In this document: positions 1-9,450 of the stretch, one piece after another
How the letters are laid out: each line of letters starts with the position of its first letter
How positions within the stretch are numbered: the stretch's first letter is position 1
From: Salinisphaera sp. T31B1
Lineage (GTDB): Bacteria > Pseudomonadota > Gammaproteobacteria > Nevskiales > Salinisphaeraceae
Assembly: GCF_040361275.1 (NCBI RefSeq)
Contig: NZ_APNH01000003.1
Coordinates: 1 to 64,000, forward strand
Length of the DNA stretch: 64,000 bases
Direction: 5' to 3'
Translations under genes and position numbers: made by a program
Notes under the pieces: generated by a model
Seen by the model: the letters and a program-made list of their open reading frames with translations, nothing else
Databases searched by the model: none
Told to the model about the DNA's origin: nothing

Positions 1-52
1 TGAAGGCGGCCGCACCGTCGGTGCCGGCGTCGTTACCAAGATCACCGCCTGA
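1..52 (+). CDS. tuf: Elongation factor Tu, C-terminal end (partial)
   Basis: Only the last 16 codons are in the window, reading EGGRTVGAGVVTKITA and then TGA at 50-52. This is the characteristic C-terminus of EF-Tu, the GTPase that delivers aminoacyl-tRNA to the ribosome. The gene enters from the left edge. rpsJ starts 15 nt downstream, so tuf and rpsJ are almost certainly cotranscribed, as at the end of str operons in many Proteobacteria. Confidence 0.93.
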   Translation, partial: EGGRTVGAGVVTKITA

Positions 53-67
53 GGCAGTTAGATCATC

Positions 68-382
68 ATGGCAGCTAGTCAGAATATTCGTATCCGACTC
101 AAGGCGTTCGATCACCGTTTGATCGACAAGTCCGCCCGCGAGATCGTCGAGACCGCCAAGCGCACGGGGGCCCAGGTTCACGGGCCGATTCCCCTGCCGA
201 CGCGCAAGGAGCGGTACACGATCCTGATTTCACCGCACGTCAATAAGGACGCACGGGATCAGTACGAGATCCGTACGCACAAGCGGATGATGGATATCGT
301 GGAGCCGACGGAGAAGACCGTCGACGCGCTCATGAAGCTCGATCTGGCTGCGGGCGTGGACGTCCAAATTAAATTGCAGTAA
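68..382 (+). CDS. rpsJ: 30S ribosomal protein S10
   Basis: The product is 104 aa, the usual S10 length, with the family N-terminus ([14 protein letters not shown]) and the central [21 protein letters not shown] segment. S10 sits in the 30S head and also binds NusB in antitermination complexes. It follows tuf by 15 nt but is separated from rplC by 147 nt holding a promoter-like sequence and a long hairpin. Here rpsJ therefore appears to belong to the str transcript, and the S10 operon proper may restart at rplC. Confidence 0.98.
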   Translation: MAASQNIRIRLKAFDHRLIDKSAREIVETAKRTGAQVHGPIPLPTRKERYTILISPHVNKDARDQYEIRTHKRMMDIVEPTEKTVDALMKLDLAAGVDVQIKLQ

Positions 383-385
383 GAC

Positions 386-414
386 GAGACAAAGCGGGCT
401 CGGTCTGTTATAGT
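386..414 (+). promoter_or_regulatory. Candidate promoter for the rplC operon
   Basis: A -35-like GAGACA (386-391) and a -10-like TATAGT (409-414) are separated by 17 nt, just after the rpsJ stop. Transcription would begin near 421, upstream of a 12-bp hairpin, leaving a leader of roughly 110 nt before rplC. This is a consensus match only. Confidence 0.5.
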
Positions 415-428
415 CCGCGCCCCTGGAG

Positions 429-458
429 AACGAAGCCCGCTGCCACGCGGGCTTCGTT
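429..458 (+). promoter_or_regulatory. 12-bp hairpin in the rpsJ–rplC leader
   Basis: Positions 429-440 (AACGAAGCCCGC) are perfectly complementary to 447-458, with a 6-nt loop. No T-run follows, so it is not a standard intrinsic terminator. It lies in the presumed 5' leader of the rplC transcript, where an L4 autoregulatory structure could sit. In E. coli the L4-controlled S10 leader precedes rpsJ instead. The function is inferred. Confidence 0.55.
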
Positions 459-529
459 CACTGGATATAACCAAACTTGAACTGTCGCCCCCTCTAGCGA
501 GTGGCGATAAGCGAGAAGGTATTTCAAAC

Positions 530-1237
530 ATGGCTATTGGATTGGTGGGTCGCAAGCGCGGCATGTCTCGCGTGTTCGACGAAAATGGCGTATCCGTGCC
601 CGTTACGGTCGTCGAAGTCGAGCCGAATCGCGTTGTACAGAAGAAAGACGTGGATACAGACGGCTATCGTGCCGTTCAGGTCACCACGGGTGAGCGTCGC
701 GCGAGCCGTGTCACACAGGCGCGTGCCGGCCATTTCAAGAAGGCGGGCGTAGAAGCCGGTCGCGGGCTGTGGGAGTTCCGGGTCGACGGGGAATGGCCGA
801 CCATTCCCGGCGCCGCTCCGCAGCCGACCGGTGACGACGAGCAGCCCGCCGAGGCCGAGCAGGTCGAGATCGAGGTTGGTGGCGAGCTGACCGTCAGCCT
901 GTTCTCGGAAGGGCAGATCGTCGACGTGGTTGGCCGTTCGATCGGCAAGGGCTACGGCGGCGTGATCAAGCGTCACAACTTTCGCTCGCAGCGCATGACG
1001 CACGGCAACTCGAAGGCGCACCGTGCGCCGGGCTCGATTGGTCAGAACCAATCGCCGGGCCATGTGTTCAAGGGCAAGAAGATGTCGGGCCAGCTGGGTA
1101 ACGTGCGCACGACCGTGCAAAACCTGCGCGTCGTTCGTGTCGACGCCGAGCGGAACCTCATCCTGATTCAGGGTGGTATTCCGGGTGCCAAGGGTGGCGA
1201 CGTAATCATCGCGCCCGCGGTCAAGAAAGCCGGCTAG
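530..1237 (+). CDS. rplC: 50S ribosomal protein L3
   Basis: L3 binds 23S rRNA near the peptidyl-transferase centre and nucleates 50S assembly. The family N-terminus ([14 protein letters not shown]) and the [20 protein letters not shown] loop, which includes the glutamine methylated by PrmB in E. coli, are clear. At 235 aa it is about 25 residues longer than E. coli L3. The extra length is an acidic, proline-rich insert at about residues 84-112, between the WEFRV segment and the next beta strand. It is the first gene of the S10 block after the leader region. Confidence 0.97.
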   Translation: MAIGLVGRKRGMSRVFDENGVSVPVTVVEVEPNRVVQKKDVDTDGYRAVQVTTGERRASRVTQARAGHFKKAGVEAGRGLWEFRVDGEWPTIPGAAPQPTGDDEQPAEAEQVEIEVGGELTVSLFSEGQIVDVVGRSIGKGYGGVIKRHNFRSQRMTHGNSKAHRAPGSIGQNQSPGHVFKGKKMSGQLGNVRTTVQNLRVVRVDAERNLILIQGGIPGAKGGDVIIAPAVKKAG

Positions 1238-1262
1238 CGCGGCAGTCAGACAGGCATAAGTC

Positions 1263-1871
1263 ATGGAACTCAATCTAGCAACAGGTGGCAAGTCGGTCTC
1301 CGTCTCGGACGAGATCTTTGCACGCCCGTTCAACGAAACGCTGGTGCATCAGATCGTCACGGCCTATCTGGCCGGTGGTCGTGCAGGCACCAAGGGCCAG
1401 AAGAACCGCGCCGCGGTTCGGGGCGGCGGCAAGAAGCCGTGGCGGCAGAAGGGTACCGGTCGTGCTCGCGCCGGTACGATTCGCAGCCCGATCTGGGCTG
1501 GCGGTGGCGTGACCTTCGCGGCGGTACCGCGGGATCATTCCCAGAAGGTCAATCGCAAGATGTATCGCGCCGGCATGCGCTCGATTCTGTCGGAGCTGGT
1601 GCGTCAGGAGCGGCTGAGCGTCATCGAGTCGCTTGCGCTGGAAGCGCGCAGCACGAAGGGTCTGCTCAAGGTGCTGGCGGATCAGGATATCGAGCCGCGA
1701 GGGCTGCTGGTGGTCAATGAGGTCGACGACAAGATCGGCTATTCCGCCAACAATGTGGTGGGGCTGGATGTTGTGACCGTCAGTGGACTGGACCCGGTGG
1801 TTCTGGTCGGCGCGGACAAGGTCATCATTACCGAGGAAGCCCTGCGCACGATCGAGGAGCGTCTGGCATGA
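1263..1871 (+). CDS. rplD: 50S ribosomal protein L4
   Basis: The 202-aa product matches the family length. It has the basic extended loop ([27 protein letters not shown]) that lines the exit tunnel. In gammaproteobacteria L4 also represses its own operon through the mRNA leader, which makes the hairpin before rplC of interest. Its stop overlaps the rplW start by 4 nt (ATGA), so the two are translationally coupled. Confidence 0.98.
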   Translation: MELNLATGGKSVSVSDEIFARPFNETLVHQIVTAYLAGGRAGTKGQKNRAAVRGGGKKPWRQKGTGRARAGTIRSPIWAGGGVTFAAVPRDHSQKVNRKMYRAGMRSILSELVRQERLSVIESLALEARSTKGLLKVLADQDIEPRGLLVVNEVDDKIGYSANNVVGLDVVTVSGLDPVVLVGADKVIITEEALRTIEERLA

Positions 1872-2170
1872 ATCAGGAACGTATCTTTCAGATTCTTCGT
1901 GCTCCGCACATCTCCGAGAAGGCGAGTGTGGTCGGAGATGCGAATAACCAGGTGGTCTTCGAGGTGGCTCGCAGCGCGAGCAAGCCGGAGATTGCCGCGG
2001 CAGTCGCTGCGCTGTTCGACGTCAAGGTCGAGGGTGTGACGACAAGCAATGTGAAGCCCAAGCAAAAGCGGTTTCGCGGTCGCCCCGGTGTTCGCGCCGG
2101 CTGGAAGAAGGCTTATGTGACGTTGGCCGACGGCGAGGAAATCGATTTCCTCGACGGCGCCACGCAATAA
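1868..2170 (+). CDS. rplW: 50S ribosomal protein L23
   Basis: The product is 100 aa with the family pattern [13 protein letters not shown] near the N-terminus and the basic [12 protein letters not shown] loop. L23 sits at the tunnel exit and docks trigger factor and SRP. It starts inside the rplD stop (ATGA overlap), and rplB follows after 22 nt. Order and length are ordinary for this operon. Confidence 0.98.
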   Translation: MNQERIFQILRAPHISEKASVVGDANNQVVFEVARSASKPEIAAAVAALFDVKVEGVTTSNVKPKQKRFRGRPGVRAGWKKAYVTLADGEEIDFLDGATQ

Positions 2171-2192
2171 GCGCTAAGGACAGGTAAGCATT

Positions 2193-3029
2193 ATGGCCCT
2201 CAAGAAAGCCAAGCCGACATCCGCGGGACGCCGGTTCGTTGTCAGCGTGAAGAACAGTGCGCTGCATAACGGCAAGCCCGAATCTTCGCTGGTAGTGAAG
2301 AAGAGCAAACAGGGTGGTCGCAACAACAACGGTCGCATCACCGTGCGTCATCGCGGCGGTGGCCATCGTCAACATTACCGCCTGGTCGACTTCAAGCGCG
2401 ACAAGGATGGGGTGCCGGCCAAGGTCGAGCGGCTGGAATACGATCCCAATCGTAGTGCGAACATCGCCTTGCTGCTGTACGCCGATGGCGAGCGCCGCTA
2501 CATCATTGCGCCGCGCGGCGTTGACGAGGGTGCCGCGATCATGTCCGGCCCGCAGTCGCCGATCCGCCCGGGAAATGCGCTGCCGCTGGCCAGCATTCCG
2601 GTCGGGACGACCGTCCATTGCGTCGAAATGCGCCCCGGCAAGGGTGCGCAGATGGCGCGCAGCGCCGGGGCGGCGGTTCAGCTGGCCGCCCGTACCGGTG
2701 AGTACGCCGTGATTCGCTTGAAGTCGGGCGAAACCCGCCGTGTGCACGTCAACTGTCGCGCAACGGTCGGCGAAGTCGGCAACTACGAGCACAGTCTTCG
2801 TCAACTCGGCAAGGCTGGTGCGAAACGCTGGCGCGGTCGTCGTCCGACGGTGCGTGGTGTGGCCATGAACCCGGTCGATCATCCGCACGGTGGTGGTGAG
2901 GGTCGTACCAGCGGTGGCCGCCATCCGACGAGCCCGTGGGGTTGGAAGACCAAGGGCTTCAAGACGCGATCGAACAAGCGTACCGACGGCATGATCGTTC
3001 GTCGCAGCAGCAAGCGTAAGAAGCGGTAA
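2193..3029 (+). CDS. rplB: 50S ribosomal protein L2
   Basis: The product is 278 aa, the normal L2 length. The highly conserved C-terminal segment [16 protein letters not shown], with the histidine needed for peptidyl-transferase function, is present, followed by [14 protein letters not shown]2 is a core 23S rRNA-binding protein required for subunit association. It lies between rplW and rpsS in the canonical order with short gaps. Confidence 0.98.
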   Translation: MALKKAKPTSAGRRFVVSVKNSALHNGKPESSLVVKKSKQGGRNNNGRITVRHRGGGHRQHYRLVDFKRDKDGVPAKVERLEYDPNRSANIALLLYADGERRYIIAPRGVDEGAAIMSGPQSPIRPGNALPLASIPVGTTVHCVEMRPGKGAQMARSAGAAVQLAARTGEYAVIRLKSGETRRVHVNCRATVGEVGNYEHSLRQLGKAGAKRWRGRRPTVRGVAMNPVDHPHGGGEGRTSGGRHPTSPWGWKTKGFKTRSNKRTDGMIVRRSSKRKKR

Positions 3030-3059
3030 GCCGAGTTCACAACAGGCACAGGAATAGCT

Positions 3060-3329
3060 ATGCCACGTTCTATTAAAAAAGGCCCGTTTGTGGACCTGCA
3101 TCTTGCCAAGAAGGTTGAGCAGGCCTCGGGCAGCAGCACCAAGCGGCCGATCAAGACCTGGTCGCGTCGGTCCATGGTCACGCCCGACATGATCGGCTTG
3201 ACGATCTCCGTGCACAACGGACGTCAGCATGTGCCGGTGTTCGTGTCGGAAAACATGGTTGGCCACAAGCTCGGCGAGTTCTCGCCGACGCGGACCTTCA
3301 AAGGTCATCTGGGCGACCGCAAGGGATAA
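3060..3329 (+). CDS. rpsS: 30S ribosomal protein S19
   Basis: The product is 89 aa. It starts [14 protein letters not shown] and contains [15 protein letters not shown] and the [16 protein letters not shown] signature, all typical of S19. S19 forms a complex with S13 in the 30S head that contacts tRNA and bridges to the 50S subunit. It is 30 nt after rplB and 16 nt before rplV. Confidence 0.98.
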   Translation: MPRSIKKGPFVDLHLAKKVEQASGSSTKRPIKTWSRRSMVTPDMIGLTISVHNGRQHVPVFVSENMVGHKLGEFSPTRTFKGHLGDRKG

Positions 3330-3345
3330 GGCGAGGACACGAATT

Positions 3346-3678
3346 ATGGAATCTTTCGCCAAACTGCGTTTCGCGCGCATTTCGCCTCAGAAGGCGCGGC
3401 TCGTCGCTGACGAAGTTCGCGGCATGCCGGTTGAGCGCGCACTTGAGACGCTGCAGTTCTCGACCAAGAAGGCGGCGCATATCGTGCGCAAGCTTCTGGA
3501 GTCTGCGGTTGCCAACGCCGAGCACAACGAAGGCGCGGACATCGACGAGCTCAAGGTGTCGGTCATCATGATCGATGAAGGGCCGACGATGAAGCGGATG
3601 AAGCCGCGTGCTCGTGGCCGCGCGGACCGGATTTTCAAGCGTACGAGTCATCTGACGATTCGTGTCGCGGACAAGTAA
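3346..3678 (+). CDS. rplV: 50S ribosomal protein L22
   Basis: The open frame extends upstream into rpsS, but the real start is the ATG at 3346 ([22 protein letters not shown]). This gives 110 aa, exactly the usual L22 length. The C-terminal hairpin that reaches into the exit tunnel ([21 protein letters not shown]) is conserved; this is the loop where macrolide-resistance changes occur in other species. It sits 16 nt after rpsS. Confidence 0.97.
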   Translation: MESFAKLRFARISPQKARLVADEVRGMPVERALETLQFSTKKAAHIVRKLLESAVANAEHNEGADIDELKVSVIMIDEGPTMKRMKPRARGRADRIFKRTSHLTIRVADK

Positions 3679-3691
3679 TCGGACATAAGAT

Positions 3692-4372
3692 ATGGGTCAC
3701 AAAGTACATCCGATCGGGTTCCGGCTGGGCATCACCACAGAGTGGAGCTCGCGCTGGTACGCCGAGAGCGCCGGCTATCGCGACGCGTTGAACACGGATC
3801 TCGAGATCCGCGATTTCATTCGCGAGAAGTTGTCGCACGCATCGGTCAGCCGTATTCAGATCGACCGCCCCGCGCGCTCGGCTCGTATCACGATTCATAC
3901 GGCGCGTCCGGGCATCGTGATCGGCAAGAAGGGCGAGGACATCGACAAGCTGCGCGCCGAAGTCTCGGCCCGCATGGGTGTGCCCGTTCATCTGTCGGTC
4001 GAAGAGATTCGTCGGCCTGAGCTGGACGCGCTGCTCGTGGCCCAGAACATTGCGCAGCAGCTCGAGCGCCGCATCATGTTCCGGCGCGCGATGAAGCGCG
4101 CGGTGGGGAACGCCATGCGCCTGGGCGCAGGCGGTATCCGTGTCAACGTCGCGGGACGTCTCAACGGCGCGGAAATCGCTCGCTCGGAGTGGTACCGCGA
4201 CGGACGCGTGCCGCTGCATACGCTGCGTGCCGATATCGACTACGGTCTGGCCGAGGCGAAGACGACCTACGGGATCATCGGCGTCAAGGTCTGGATCTTC
4301 AAAGGCGAAGTGTTCGACACCGAGCCCAAGATTGACGAAAAGCCGGCCGAGTCCGGCGCGGCTGCGGGGTAA
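3692..4372 (+). CDS. rpsC: 30S ribosomal protein S3
   Basis: The product is 226 aa and starts [15 protein letters not shown], the S3 hallmark. A KH-type RNA-binding domain with the GKKGEDI loop lies near residues 70-80. The C-terminal domain holds the basic [16 protein letters not shown] segment. S3 lies at the mRNA entry site of the 30S subunit and contributes to mRNA unwinding. Only 6 nt separate it from rplP. Confidence 0.98.
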   Translation: MGHKVHPIGFRLGITTEWSSRWYAESAGYRDALNTDLEIRDFIREKLSHASVSRIQIDRPARSARITIHTARPGIVIGKKGEDIDKLRAEVSARMGVPVHLSVEEIRRPELDALLVAQNIAQQLERRIMFRRAMKRAVGNAMRLGAGGIRVNVAGRLNGAEIARSEWYRDGRVPLHTLRADIDYGLAEAKTTYGIIGVKVWIFKGEVFDTEPKIDEKPAESGAAAG

Positions 4373-4378
4373 GCTGAG

Positions 4379-4792
4379 ATGTTGCAACCCAAACGTACGA
4401 AATTCCGCAAGGTCCAGAAAGGCCGCAACCGCGGTCTGGCCCAGCGCGGCAATGAAGTCAGCTTCGGCGAGTACGGCCTGAAGGCCGTTGAACGCGGACG
4501 CCTGACCGCGCGTCAGATCGAGGCGGCTCGTCGGGCCATGACACGCCATATCAAGCGTGGCGGGAAAACCTGGATCCGCGTGTTTCCCGACAAGCCGGTT
4601 ACCAAGAAGCCTATCGAGGTTCGTATGGGTAAGGGCAAGGGCAACGTCGAATACTGGGTGGCCAAGGTTCAGCCGGGTTCCATGCTGTACGAGATGGAAG
4701 GCGTGAGCCGCGAGATCGCACAGGAGGCATTTCGCCTGGCGGCTTCGAAGCTGCCGGTGAAGACGGCCTTTGTCGAACGCAAGATTCTGTAG
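4379..4792 (+). CDS. rplP: 50S ribosomal protein L16
   Basis: The product is 137 aa and starts [17 protein letters not shown], with the conserved [19 protein letters not shown] and [15 protein letters not shown] segments. L16 organises the A-site region of the 50S subunit and is added late in assembly. It lies between rpsC (6 nt upstream) and rpmC (8 nt downstream). Confidence 0.98.
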   Translation: MLQPKRTKFRKVQKGRNRGLAQRGNEVSFGEYGLKAVERGRLTARQIEAARRAMTRHIKRGGKTWIRVFPDKPVTKKPIEVRMGKGKGNVEYWVAKVQPGSMLYEMEGVSREIAQEAFRLAASKLPVKTAFVERKIL

Positions 4793-4800
4793 AGGCGGCC

Positions 4801-4989
4801 ATGAAAGCGAAGGAATTGCGCGAGAAATCGCCGGAAGAATTGAACAAGGAGCTGCTGGCGCTGCGTCGTGAGCAGTTCAACCTGCGCATGCAGCAGGCCA
4901 CCGGTCAGCTGACGCAGACGCACCAGTTCGGGGCGATCCGTCGCGATATCGCGCGGATCAAGACCGTACTCCGCGATGCGGCCAAATAG
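4801..4989 (+). CDS. rpmC: 50S ribosomal protein L29
   Basis: The product is 62 aa and starts [25 protein letters not shown]. The segment [30 protein letters not shown] is the family core. L29 is a small helical protein next to L23 at the tunnel exit. Spacing to both neighbours is 8-13 nt, as expected inside this operon. Confidence 0.97.
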   Translation: MKAKELREKSPEELNKELLALRREQFNLRMQQATGQLTQTHQFGAIRRDIARIKTVLRDAAK

Positions 4990-5002
4990 GAACAGTTGAG
5001 CC

Positions 5003-5305
5003 ATGAGCGAAACCAGCGAAATCAATAACACGGCGACCGAGCGCAACCAGCGTCTGCTGGCCGGCAAGGTGGTCAGCAATGCGATGGATAAGACCATCGT
5101 CGTGCTGATCGAGCGTCGTACGCAGCATCCGCTGTACGGCAAGTACATTCGTCGCAGCACCAAGCTGAAGGCGCACGATCCGGACAACACGTGTCAGGTC
5201 GGGGATTTCGTCGAAATCGCCGAAGGTCGTCCGGTGTCGCGCAGCAAGGCCTGGTCGTTGCATCGCGTGGTCGAAAAGGCCGGCGAATTCGACACCGCAG
5301 GATAA
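5003..5305 (+). CDS. rpsQ: 30S ribosomal protein S17
   Basis: The OB-fold S17 core ([21 protein letters not shown], then [19 protein letters not shown]) is clear. At 100 aa it is about 16 residues longer than the E. coli protein, because of a polar N-terminal extension ([16 protein letters not shown]). S17 binds helix 11 of 16S rRNA and is an early assembly protein. It lies between rpmC and rplN. Confidence 0.96.
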   Translation: MSETSEINNTATERNQRLLAGKVVSNAMDKTIVVLIERRTQHPLYGKYIRRSTKLKAHDPDNTCQVGDFVEIAEGRPVSRSKAWSLHRVVEKAGEFDTAG

Positions 5306-5314
5306 ACACTAGCC

Positions 5315-5680
5315 ATGATCCAGACAGAATCGGTACTCAACGCAGCCGATAACAGCGGTGCCCGCCGTGTCCAGTGCATCAAGGTACTGGGCGGGTCGCA
5401 TCGCCGTTACGCGCGTGTCGGCGACATCATCAAGGTCAGCGTCAAGGACGCCATACCGCGGGGTCGCGTCAAGAAGGGCGACGTCATGAACGCTGTTGTC
5501 GTTCGTACGCGCCATGGCGTGCGCCGTGCGGACGGGTCCCTGATCCGTTTCGACACGAACGCCGCCGTGTTGCTGAACCAGAACAACGAGCCGGTCGGCA
5601 CCCGTATCTTCGGGCCGGTCACTCGTGAGCTGCGCGAGAAATTCATGCGGATCATCTCGCTTGCGCCGGAGGTGCTATGA
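5315..5680 (+). CDS. rplN: 50S ribosomal protein L14
   Basis: The product is 121 aa and starts [27 protein letters not shown], diagnostic of L14. The C-terminal segment [18 protein letters not shown] is also conserved. L14 forms an intersubunit bridge and is the docking site for the silencing factor RsfS. Its stop overlaps the rplX start by 4 nt. Confidence 0.98.
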   Translation: MIQTESVLNAADNSGARRVQCIKVLGGSHRRYARVGDIIKVSVKDAIPRGRVKKGDVMNAVVVRTRHGVRRADGSLIRFDTNAAVLLNQNNEPVGTRIFGPVTRELREKFMRIISLAPEVL

Positions 5681-6006
5681 GCTCCAAACGTATTCGCACC
5701 GGTGACGAAGTCGTCGTGACGTCGGGCAAGGATCGCGGTCGCCGCGGTACCGTCACCCGTATTCTGGGCGACAAGATCATCGTCGAAGGCATCAATCTCG
5801 CGAAGAAGCACGTCAAACCCGACCCGAACGCCGGGATCCAGGGCGGCATCGAAGAAAAAGAGATGCCGTTGCACGTGTCGAACGTGATGCTTTACAACCC
5901 CGACACCAAGAAGGGTGAGCGGGTCGGTTTCAAATTCCTGGGCGAGGGTGCCGAGCGCCGCAAGGTGCGCATCTTCAAATCGTCCGGCGAAGTCGTCGAC
6001 GCGTAG
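5677..6006 (+). CDS. rplX: 50S ribosomal protein L24
   Basis: The product is 109 aa with an N-terminal KOW motif ([19 protein letters not shown]) and the typical [15 protein letters not shown] segment. L24 is an assembly-initiating protein on the 5' domain of 23S rRNA. The ATG lies inside the rplN stop (ATGA), and rplE follows after 10 nt. Confidence 0.97.
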   Translation: MSSKRIRTGDEVVVTSGKDRGRRGTVTRILGDKIIVEGINLAKKHVKPDPNAGIQGGIEEKEMPLHVSNVMLYNPDTKKGERVGFKFLGEGAERRKVRIFKSSGEVVDA

Positions 6007-6016
6007 GCAGACAGTC

Positions 6017-6580
6017 ATGGACAATGCAGAACAGATTCCTGCGCCCCGTCTGAAAGCGGTGTATGCCGAACAGATCGTGCCGCAGCTGGTCGAGAAGTTC
6101 GGCTACAGCAGCCCGATGGCGGCCCCGCGCATCGTCAAGATCACGCTCAACATGGGCGTGGGCGAAGCGGTCTCGGATCGCAAGGTCATCGAATCCGCGA
6201 TGGGCGACATGGCCAAGATCGCCGGTCAGAAGCCGGTGATGACGCGGGCGCGCAAGTCGATCGCTGGCTTCAAGATCCGCGAAGGCTGGCCGATCGGCTG
6301 CAAGGTAACGCTGCGTCGGACGCAGATGTACGAATTTCTCGATCGGCTGGTCAACGTGTCGCTCCCGCGTATCCGCGATTTCCGCGGGCTGAATCCGCGG
6401 GCGTTTGATGGTCGCGGCAATTACAGCCTCGGGGTGCGCGAGCAGATCGTGTTCCCGGAAATCGACTACGACCGCGTGGATACGCTGCGCGGCATGGATA
6501 TCGTCATCTCGACGAGCGCACGTAACGACGAAGAGGGACGGGCGCTGCTGGACGGGTTCAACTTCCCGTTTCGCAAATAG
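6017..6580 (+). CDS. rplE: 50S ribosomal protein L5
   Basis: The frame is open further upstream, but the ATG at 6017 ([16 protein letters not shown]) gives 187 aa, close to the usual 179. The family motif [16 protein letters not shown] and the C-terminal [15 protein letters not shown] are present. L5 binds 5S rRNA and contacts P-site tRNA. It is 10 nt after rplX. Confidence 0.97.
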   Translation: MDNAEQIPAPRLKAVYAEQIVPQLVEKFGYSSPMAAPRIVKITLNMGVGEAVSDRKVIESAMGDMAKIAGQKPVMTRARKSIAGFKIREGWPIGCKVTLRRTQMYEFLDRLVNVSLPRIRDFRGLNPRAFDGRGNYSLGVREQIVFPEIDYDRVDTLRGMDIVISTSARNDEEGRALLDGFNFPFRK

Positions 6581-6599
6581 CACCGGCCCGGAGACAACT

Positions 6600-6905
6600 A
6601 TGGCAAAGAAAAGCATGATCGCCCGCGATCGCAAGCGCATGAAGACGGTGGCGAAGTACGCTGCCAAGCGCGAAGCGATCAAGGCTCGTATCAACGACCC
6701 GGAAGCTACGCCGGAAGAGCGGTTCGCCGCTTCGCAGGAGCTTCAGGCGTTGCCGCGGGACGCAAGCCCTACGCGTGTGACGCGTCGCTGCCTGGCCACT
6801 GGTCGGCCGCGTGGCGTGTATCGCAAGTTCGGGTTGTCGCGCAACAAGCTGCGTGAAGCAGCGATGCGCGGCGAAGTGCCCGGCCTCGTCATGTCCTCCT
6901 GGTAA
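6600..6905 (+). CDS. rpsN: 30S ribosomal protein S14 (zinc-free type)
   Basis: The start is the ATG at 6600 ([15 protein letters not shown]), giving 101 aa. This is the long form without a CXXC zinc ribbon: the position is occupied by [25 protein letters not shown]14 is a late 30S head protein. The form matters because many genomes pair zinc-binding and zinc-free paralogues; here the one in the spc block is zinc-independent, whereas the nearby L36 keeps its zinc ligands. Confidence 0.97.
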   Translation: MAKKSMIARDRKRMKTVAKYAAKREAIKARINDPEATPEERFAASQELQALPRDASPTRVTRRCLATGRPRGVYRKFGLSRNKLREAAMRGEVPGLVMSSW

Positions 6906-6929
6906 GCCACAGCAAAGGTATCGGTACGC

Positions 6930-7325
6930 ATGAGTATGACTGACCCAATTGCCGACATGTTGACCCGTATTCGTAACGGGCAGTCGGCAGATAAGGAAAG
7001 CGTCGAAATGCCGGCCTCCAAGCTCAAGATGGCGATTGCCAAGGTGCTTGAGGATGAAGGCTATATTTCCGGCTTCGAACGTGTCGAAGAAGACGGCAAG
7101 GCGCAGTTGCGCGTCCGTCTGAAGTATTTTCAGGGCCACGGCGTGATCGAGCACATCGAGCGTGTGTCCAAGCCGGGGCTGCGCGTCTATCGCAGCAAGG
7201 GCGAGATCCCCGACGTCGTTGGCGGACTGGGTATCTCGATCGTGTCGACATCGCAGGGTGTGATGACCGACCGGGCCGCGCGTGAAGCCGGCCATGGCGG
7301 TGAAGTTCTCTGCTTCGTGTCGTAG
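6930..7325 (+). CDS. rpsH: 30S ribosomal protein S8
   Basis: The product is 131 aa, starts [18 protein letters not shown] and ends [11 protein letters not shown], both classic for S8. S8 binds helix 21 of 16S rRNA. In E. coli it is the translational repressor of the spc operon, acting near the L5 start. The rplE–rpsN region was not checked for an S8 site. It is 24 nt after rpsN. Confidence 0.98.
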   Translation: MSMTDPIADMLTRIRNGQSADKESVEMPASKLKMAIAKVLEDEGYISGFERVEEDGKAQLRVRLKYFQGHGVIEHIERVSKPGLRVYRSKGEIPDVVGGLGISIVSTSQGVMTDRAAREAGHGGEVLCFVS

Positions 7326-7355
7326 ACGCGCTGAGCAACGCACAGGAATTCGAAT

Positions 7356-7886
7356 ATGTCCAGAGTAGCGAAAGCCCCAGTGGCGCTGCCCAGCGGTGTG
7401 GAGTGCAATGTCTCGGCACGCGATGTCCGCGTCAAAGGCAAGAACGGCGAGTTGTCGTTCCGGCTGCCTGATGGCGTGGACCTCGAAGTGGCCGACGGTG
7501 AAGCACGCGCCAAGCCGACCGGTCGTAAACTGAATATGGCCATGGCCGGCACCGTGCGAGCGGTCGTCGCGAACATGGTCAAGGGCGTCAACGAAGGGTT
7601 CGAGCGCAAACTCGAGCTTGTGGGCGTCGGTTATCGCGCGCAGGCCTCGGGCGATACGCTCAACCTCTCGCTGGGCCTGTCGCACCCGGTGGCTTACAAG
7701 ATGCCAGCGGGTGTGAGCGTTGCTACGCCGAGCAACACCGAGATCGTGCTGACCGGCGCTGACAAGCAGGTCGTCGGCCAGGCGGCCGCGGAGATCCGCA
7801 ACTACCGCCCGCCGGAACCCTACAAGGGCAAAGGCATTCGGTATTCGGACGAGCGCGTTGTCCGCAAGGACGCGAAGAAGAAATAA
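7356..7886 (+). CDS. rplF: 50S ribosomal protein L6
   Basis: The product is 176 aa and starts [15 protein letters not shown]. It has two tandem RNA-binding domains and the C-terminal signature [19 protein letters not shown]6 lies near the factor-binding site of the 50S subunit. It follows rpsH by 30 nt and precedes rplR by 55 nt. Confidence 0.98.
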   Translation: MSRVAKAPVALPSGVECNVSARDVRVKGKNGELSFRLPDGVDLEVADGEARAKPTGRKLNMAMAGTVRAVVANMVKGVNEGFERKLELVGVGYRAQASGDTLNLSLGLSHPVAYKMPAGVSVATPSNTEIVLTGADKQVVGQAAAEIRNYRPPEPYKGKGIRYSDERVVRKDAKKK

Positions 7887-7941
7887 GCGCGTCGGGTCAT
7901 CAACGGCCGGCAACAGCCATAACGGATTGAATTAATACGCC

Positions 7942-8298
7942 ATGCACAAGAAGACGATTTCGCGACTGCGCCGTGCCCGCCGGGCGCGCATGCACATGCG
8001 GACCCTGGGCGCACACCGCCTGTCGGTACACCGCACGCCGCAGCATATTTATGCCCAGATTTCGGCGCCGGATGGATCACGCACGCTCGTGTGTGCGTCG
8101 ACGGTCGAGAAGTCGCTGCGCGAGGACCTGGGGCAGACCGGCAATTGCGATGCGGCACGGGCTGTCGGTCGCGCGATCGCCGAGCGAGCCAAGGCGGCCG
8201 GCGTGGAGAAGGTGGCCTTTGATCGTGCCGGGTTCGCCTATCACGGTCGCGTGAAGGCGCTGGCCGACGCAGCCCGCGAAAGCGGCCTGCAGTTCTAA
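7942..8298 (+). CDS. rplR: 50S ribosomal protein L18
   Basis: The product is 118 aa. It has the basic N-terminus ([19 protein letters not shown]), then [16 protein letters not shown] and the C-terminal [20 protein letters not shown] typical of L18. L18 binds 5S rRNA together with L5 and L25 to form the central protuberance. It lies between rplF and rpsE. Confidence 0.97.
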   Translation: MHKKTISRLRRARRARMHMRTLGAHRLSVHRTPQHIYAQISAPDGSRTLVCASTVEKSLREDLGQTGNCDAARAVGRAIAERAKAAGVEKVAFDRAGFAYHGRVKALADAARESGLQF

Positions 8299-8311
8299 CG
8301 GGATTATTGAA

Positions 8312-8821
8312 ATGGCAACACGTAACGAACAACGCACCGAAGGCGATCTGCTCGAGAAACTGATCACCGTCAATCGCGTGGCCAAGGTGGTCAAGGGCGG
8401 CCGACAGTTCGGTTTCACCGCGCTGACCGTGGTGGGCGACGGCGAAGGGCGCGTCGGCTTTGGCTATGGCAAGGCCCGCGAAGTGCCACTGGCTATTTCC
8501 AAGGCTATGGAAGCCGCGCGCAAGAGCATGATCCGCGTGCAGCTCAAGGACGGATCGACTGTCCAGCATGCGATCGTCGGTTGGCACGGCGCGACCAAGG
8601 TCATCATCCGCCCGGCCTCCGAGGGTACGGGTGTGATCGCCGGTGGCGGCATGCGCGCCGTGTTCGAAGTGGCCGGGGTGGGCAACGTGCTCGCCAAGAG
8701 CTATGGCTCGCGGAATCCGATCAATATCGTGCGTGCGACCATCAACGGTCTGCGCAACATGCACGATCCGGAGTTCATCGCGGCCAAGCGCGGCAAGTCC
8801 GTCGAAGAAATTACCGCTTAA
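8312..8821 (+). CDS. rpsE: 30S ribosomal protein S5
   Basis: The product is 169 aa. The double-stranded-RNA-binding region ([21 protein letters not shown]) and the domain-2 motif [15 protein letters not shown] are conserved, followed by the [17 protein letters not shown] loop. S5 affects decoding accuracy and spectinomycin binding. It is 13 nt after rplR, and rpmD begins 12 nt downstream. Confidence 0.98.
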   Translation: MATRNEQRTEGDLLEKLITVNRVAKVVKGGRQFGFTALTVVGDGEGRVGFGYGKAREVPLAISKAMEAARKSMIRVQLKDGSTVQHAIVGWHGATKVIIRPASEGTGVIAGGGMRAVFEVAGVGNVLAKSYGSRNPINIVRATINGLRNMHDPEFIAAKRGKSVEEITA

Positions 8822-8833
8822 CAGGGGCGTGTG

Positions 8834-9019
8834 ATGGCCAGCAAGCAGATCAAGGTTACTCTCATCAAAAGTCCCACCGGCCGTGTGGCGCGTCACCGCG
8901 CCTGTATTCGCGGCCTGGGTCTGCGTCGGATGCATCATACGGTCAGTGTGATGGATACGCCGGAAAACCGCGGCATGATCAACAAGGTCGTTGACATGCT
9001 CGCGATCGAGGAGTCGTGA
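8834..9019 (+). CDS. rpmD: 50S ribosomal protein L30
   Basis: The product is 61 aa from the ATG at 8834 ([17 protein letters not shown]). A GTG three bases earlier (8831) is also in frame, but the ATG is better spaced from the AGGGG at about 8823. The central [18 protein letters not shown] matches L30. L30 is a small 50S protein in the spc operon between S5 and L15. Confidence 0.95.
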   Translation: MASKQIKVTLIKSPTGRVARHRACIRGLGLRRMHHTVSVMDTPENRGMINKVVDMLAIEES

Positions 9020-9020
9020 A

Positions 9021-9449
9021 ATGAAACTCAACGATCTTCATCCTGCCGAGGGCTCCCGCCCGGTCGGCAAGCGCGTGGGTCGCGGCCCCGGCTCCGGCCT
9101 CGGCAAGACTGCCGGGCGTGGCCACAAGGGCCAGAAATCGCGTTCGGGCGGTTACACGAAAATGGGCTTCGAAGGCGGCCAGATGCCCCTCCAGCGGCGT
9201 GTGCCCAAGCGCGGCTTTCGCAGCCCCGTGGATGCCACCGCCGAAGTGCGGCTGGACAGCCTGAGCAAACTCGAGGGCGAAGTCGATCTGGCTGCGCTGA
9301 AAAAAGCAGGCCTGGTGCCGCGTGATGCGCGCCGTGCGAAGGTCATCGCCTCGGGCGAGATTTCTTCTGCGGTAACGCTCAAGGGCGTGGCGGCCAGCGC
9401 CGGCGCAGTTAAGGCGATCGAAGGCGCCGGCGGCAGCGTTTCCGAATAA
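9021..9449 (+). CDS. rplO: 50S ribosomal protein L15
   Basis: The frame is open upstream through rpmD. The ATG at 9021 ([21 protein letters not shown]) gives 142 aa, as expected. The glycine-rich basic N-terminal region ([20 protein letters not shown]) and the [13 protein letters not shown] motif are diagnostic. L15 is a late 50S assembly protein. It starts 1 nt after rpmD, and secY starts 1 nt after its stop. Confidence 0.97.
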   Translation: MKLNDLHPAEGSRPVGKRVGRGPGSGLGKTAGRGHKGQKSRSGGYTKMGFEGGQMPLQRRVPKRGFRSPVDATAEVRLDSLSKLEGEVDLAALKKAGLVPRDARRAKVIASGEISSAVTLKGVAASAGAVKAIEGAGGSVSE

Positions 9450-9450
9450 C

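Noticed and set aside
2022-3380. 452-codon minus-strand open frame opposite rplB and rpsS
   Set aside because: It is antisense to invariant ribosomal genes, with no domain or ribosome-binding signal.
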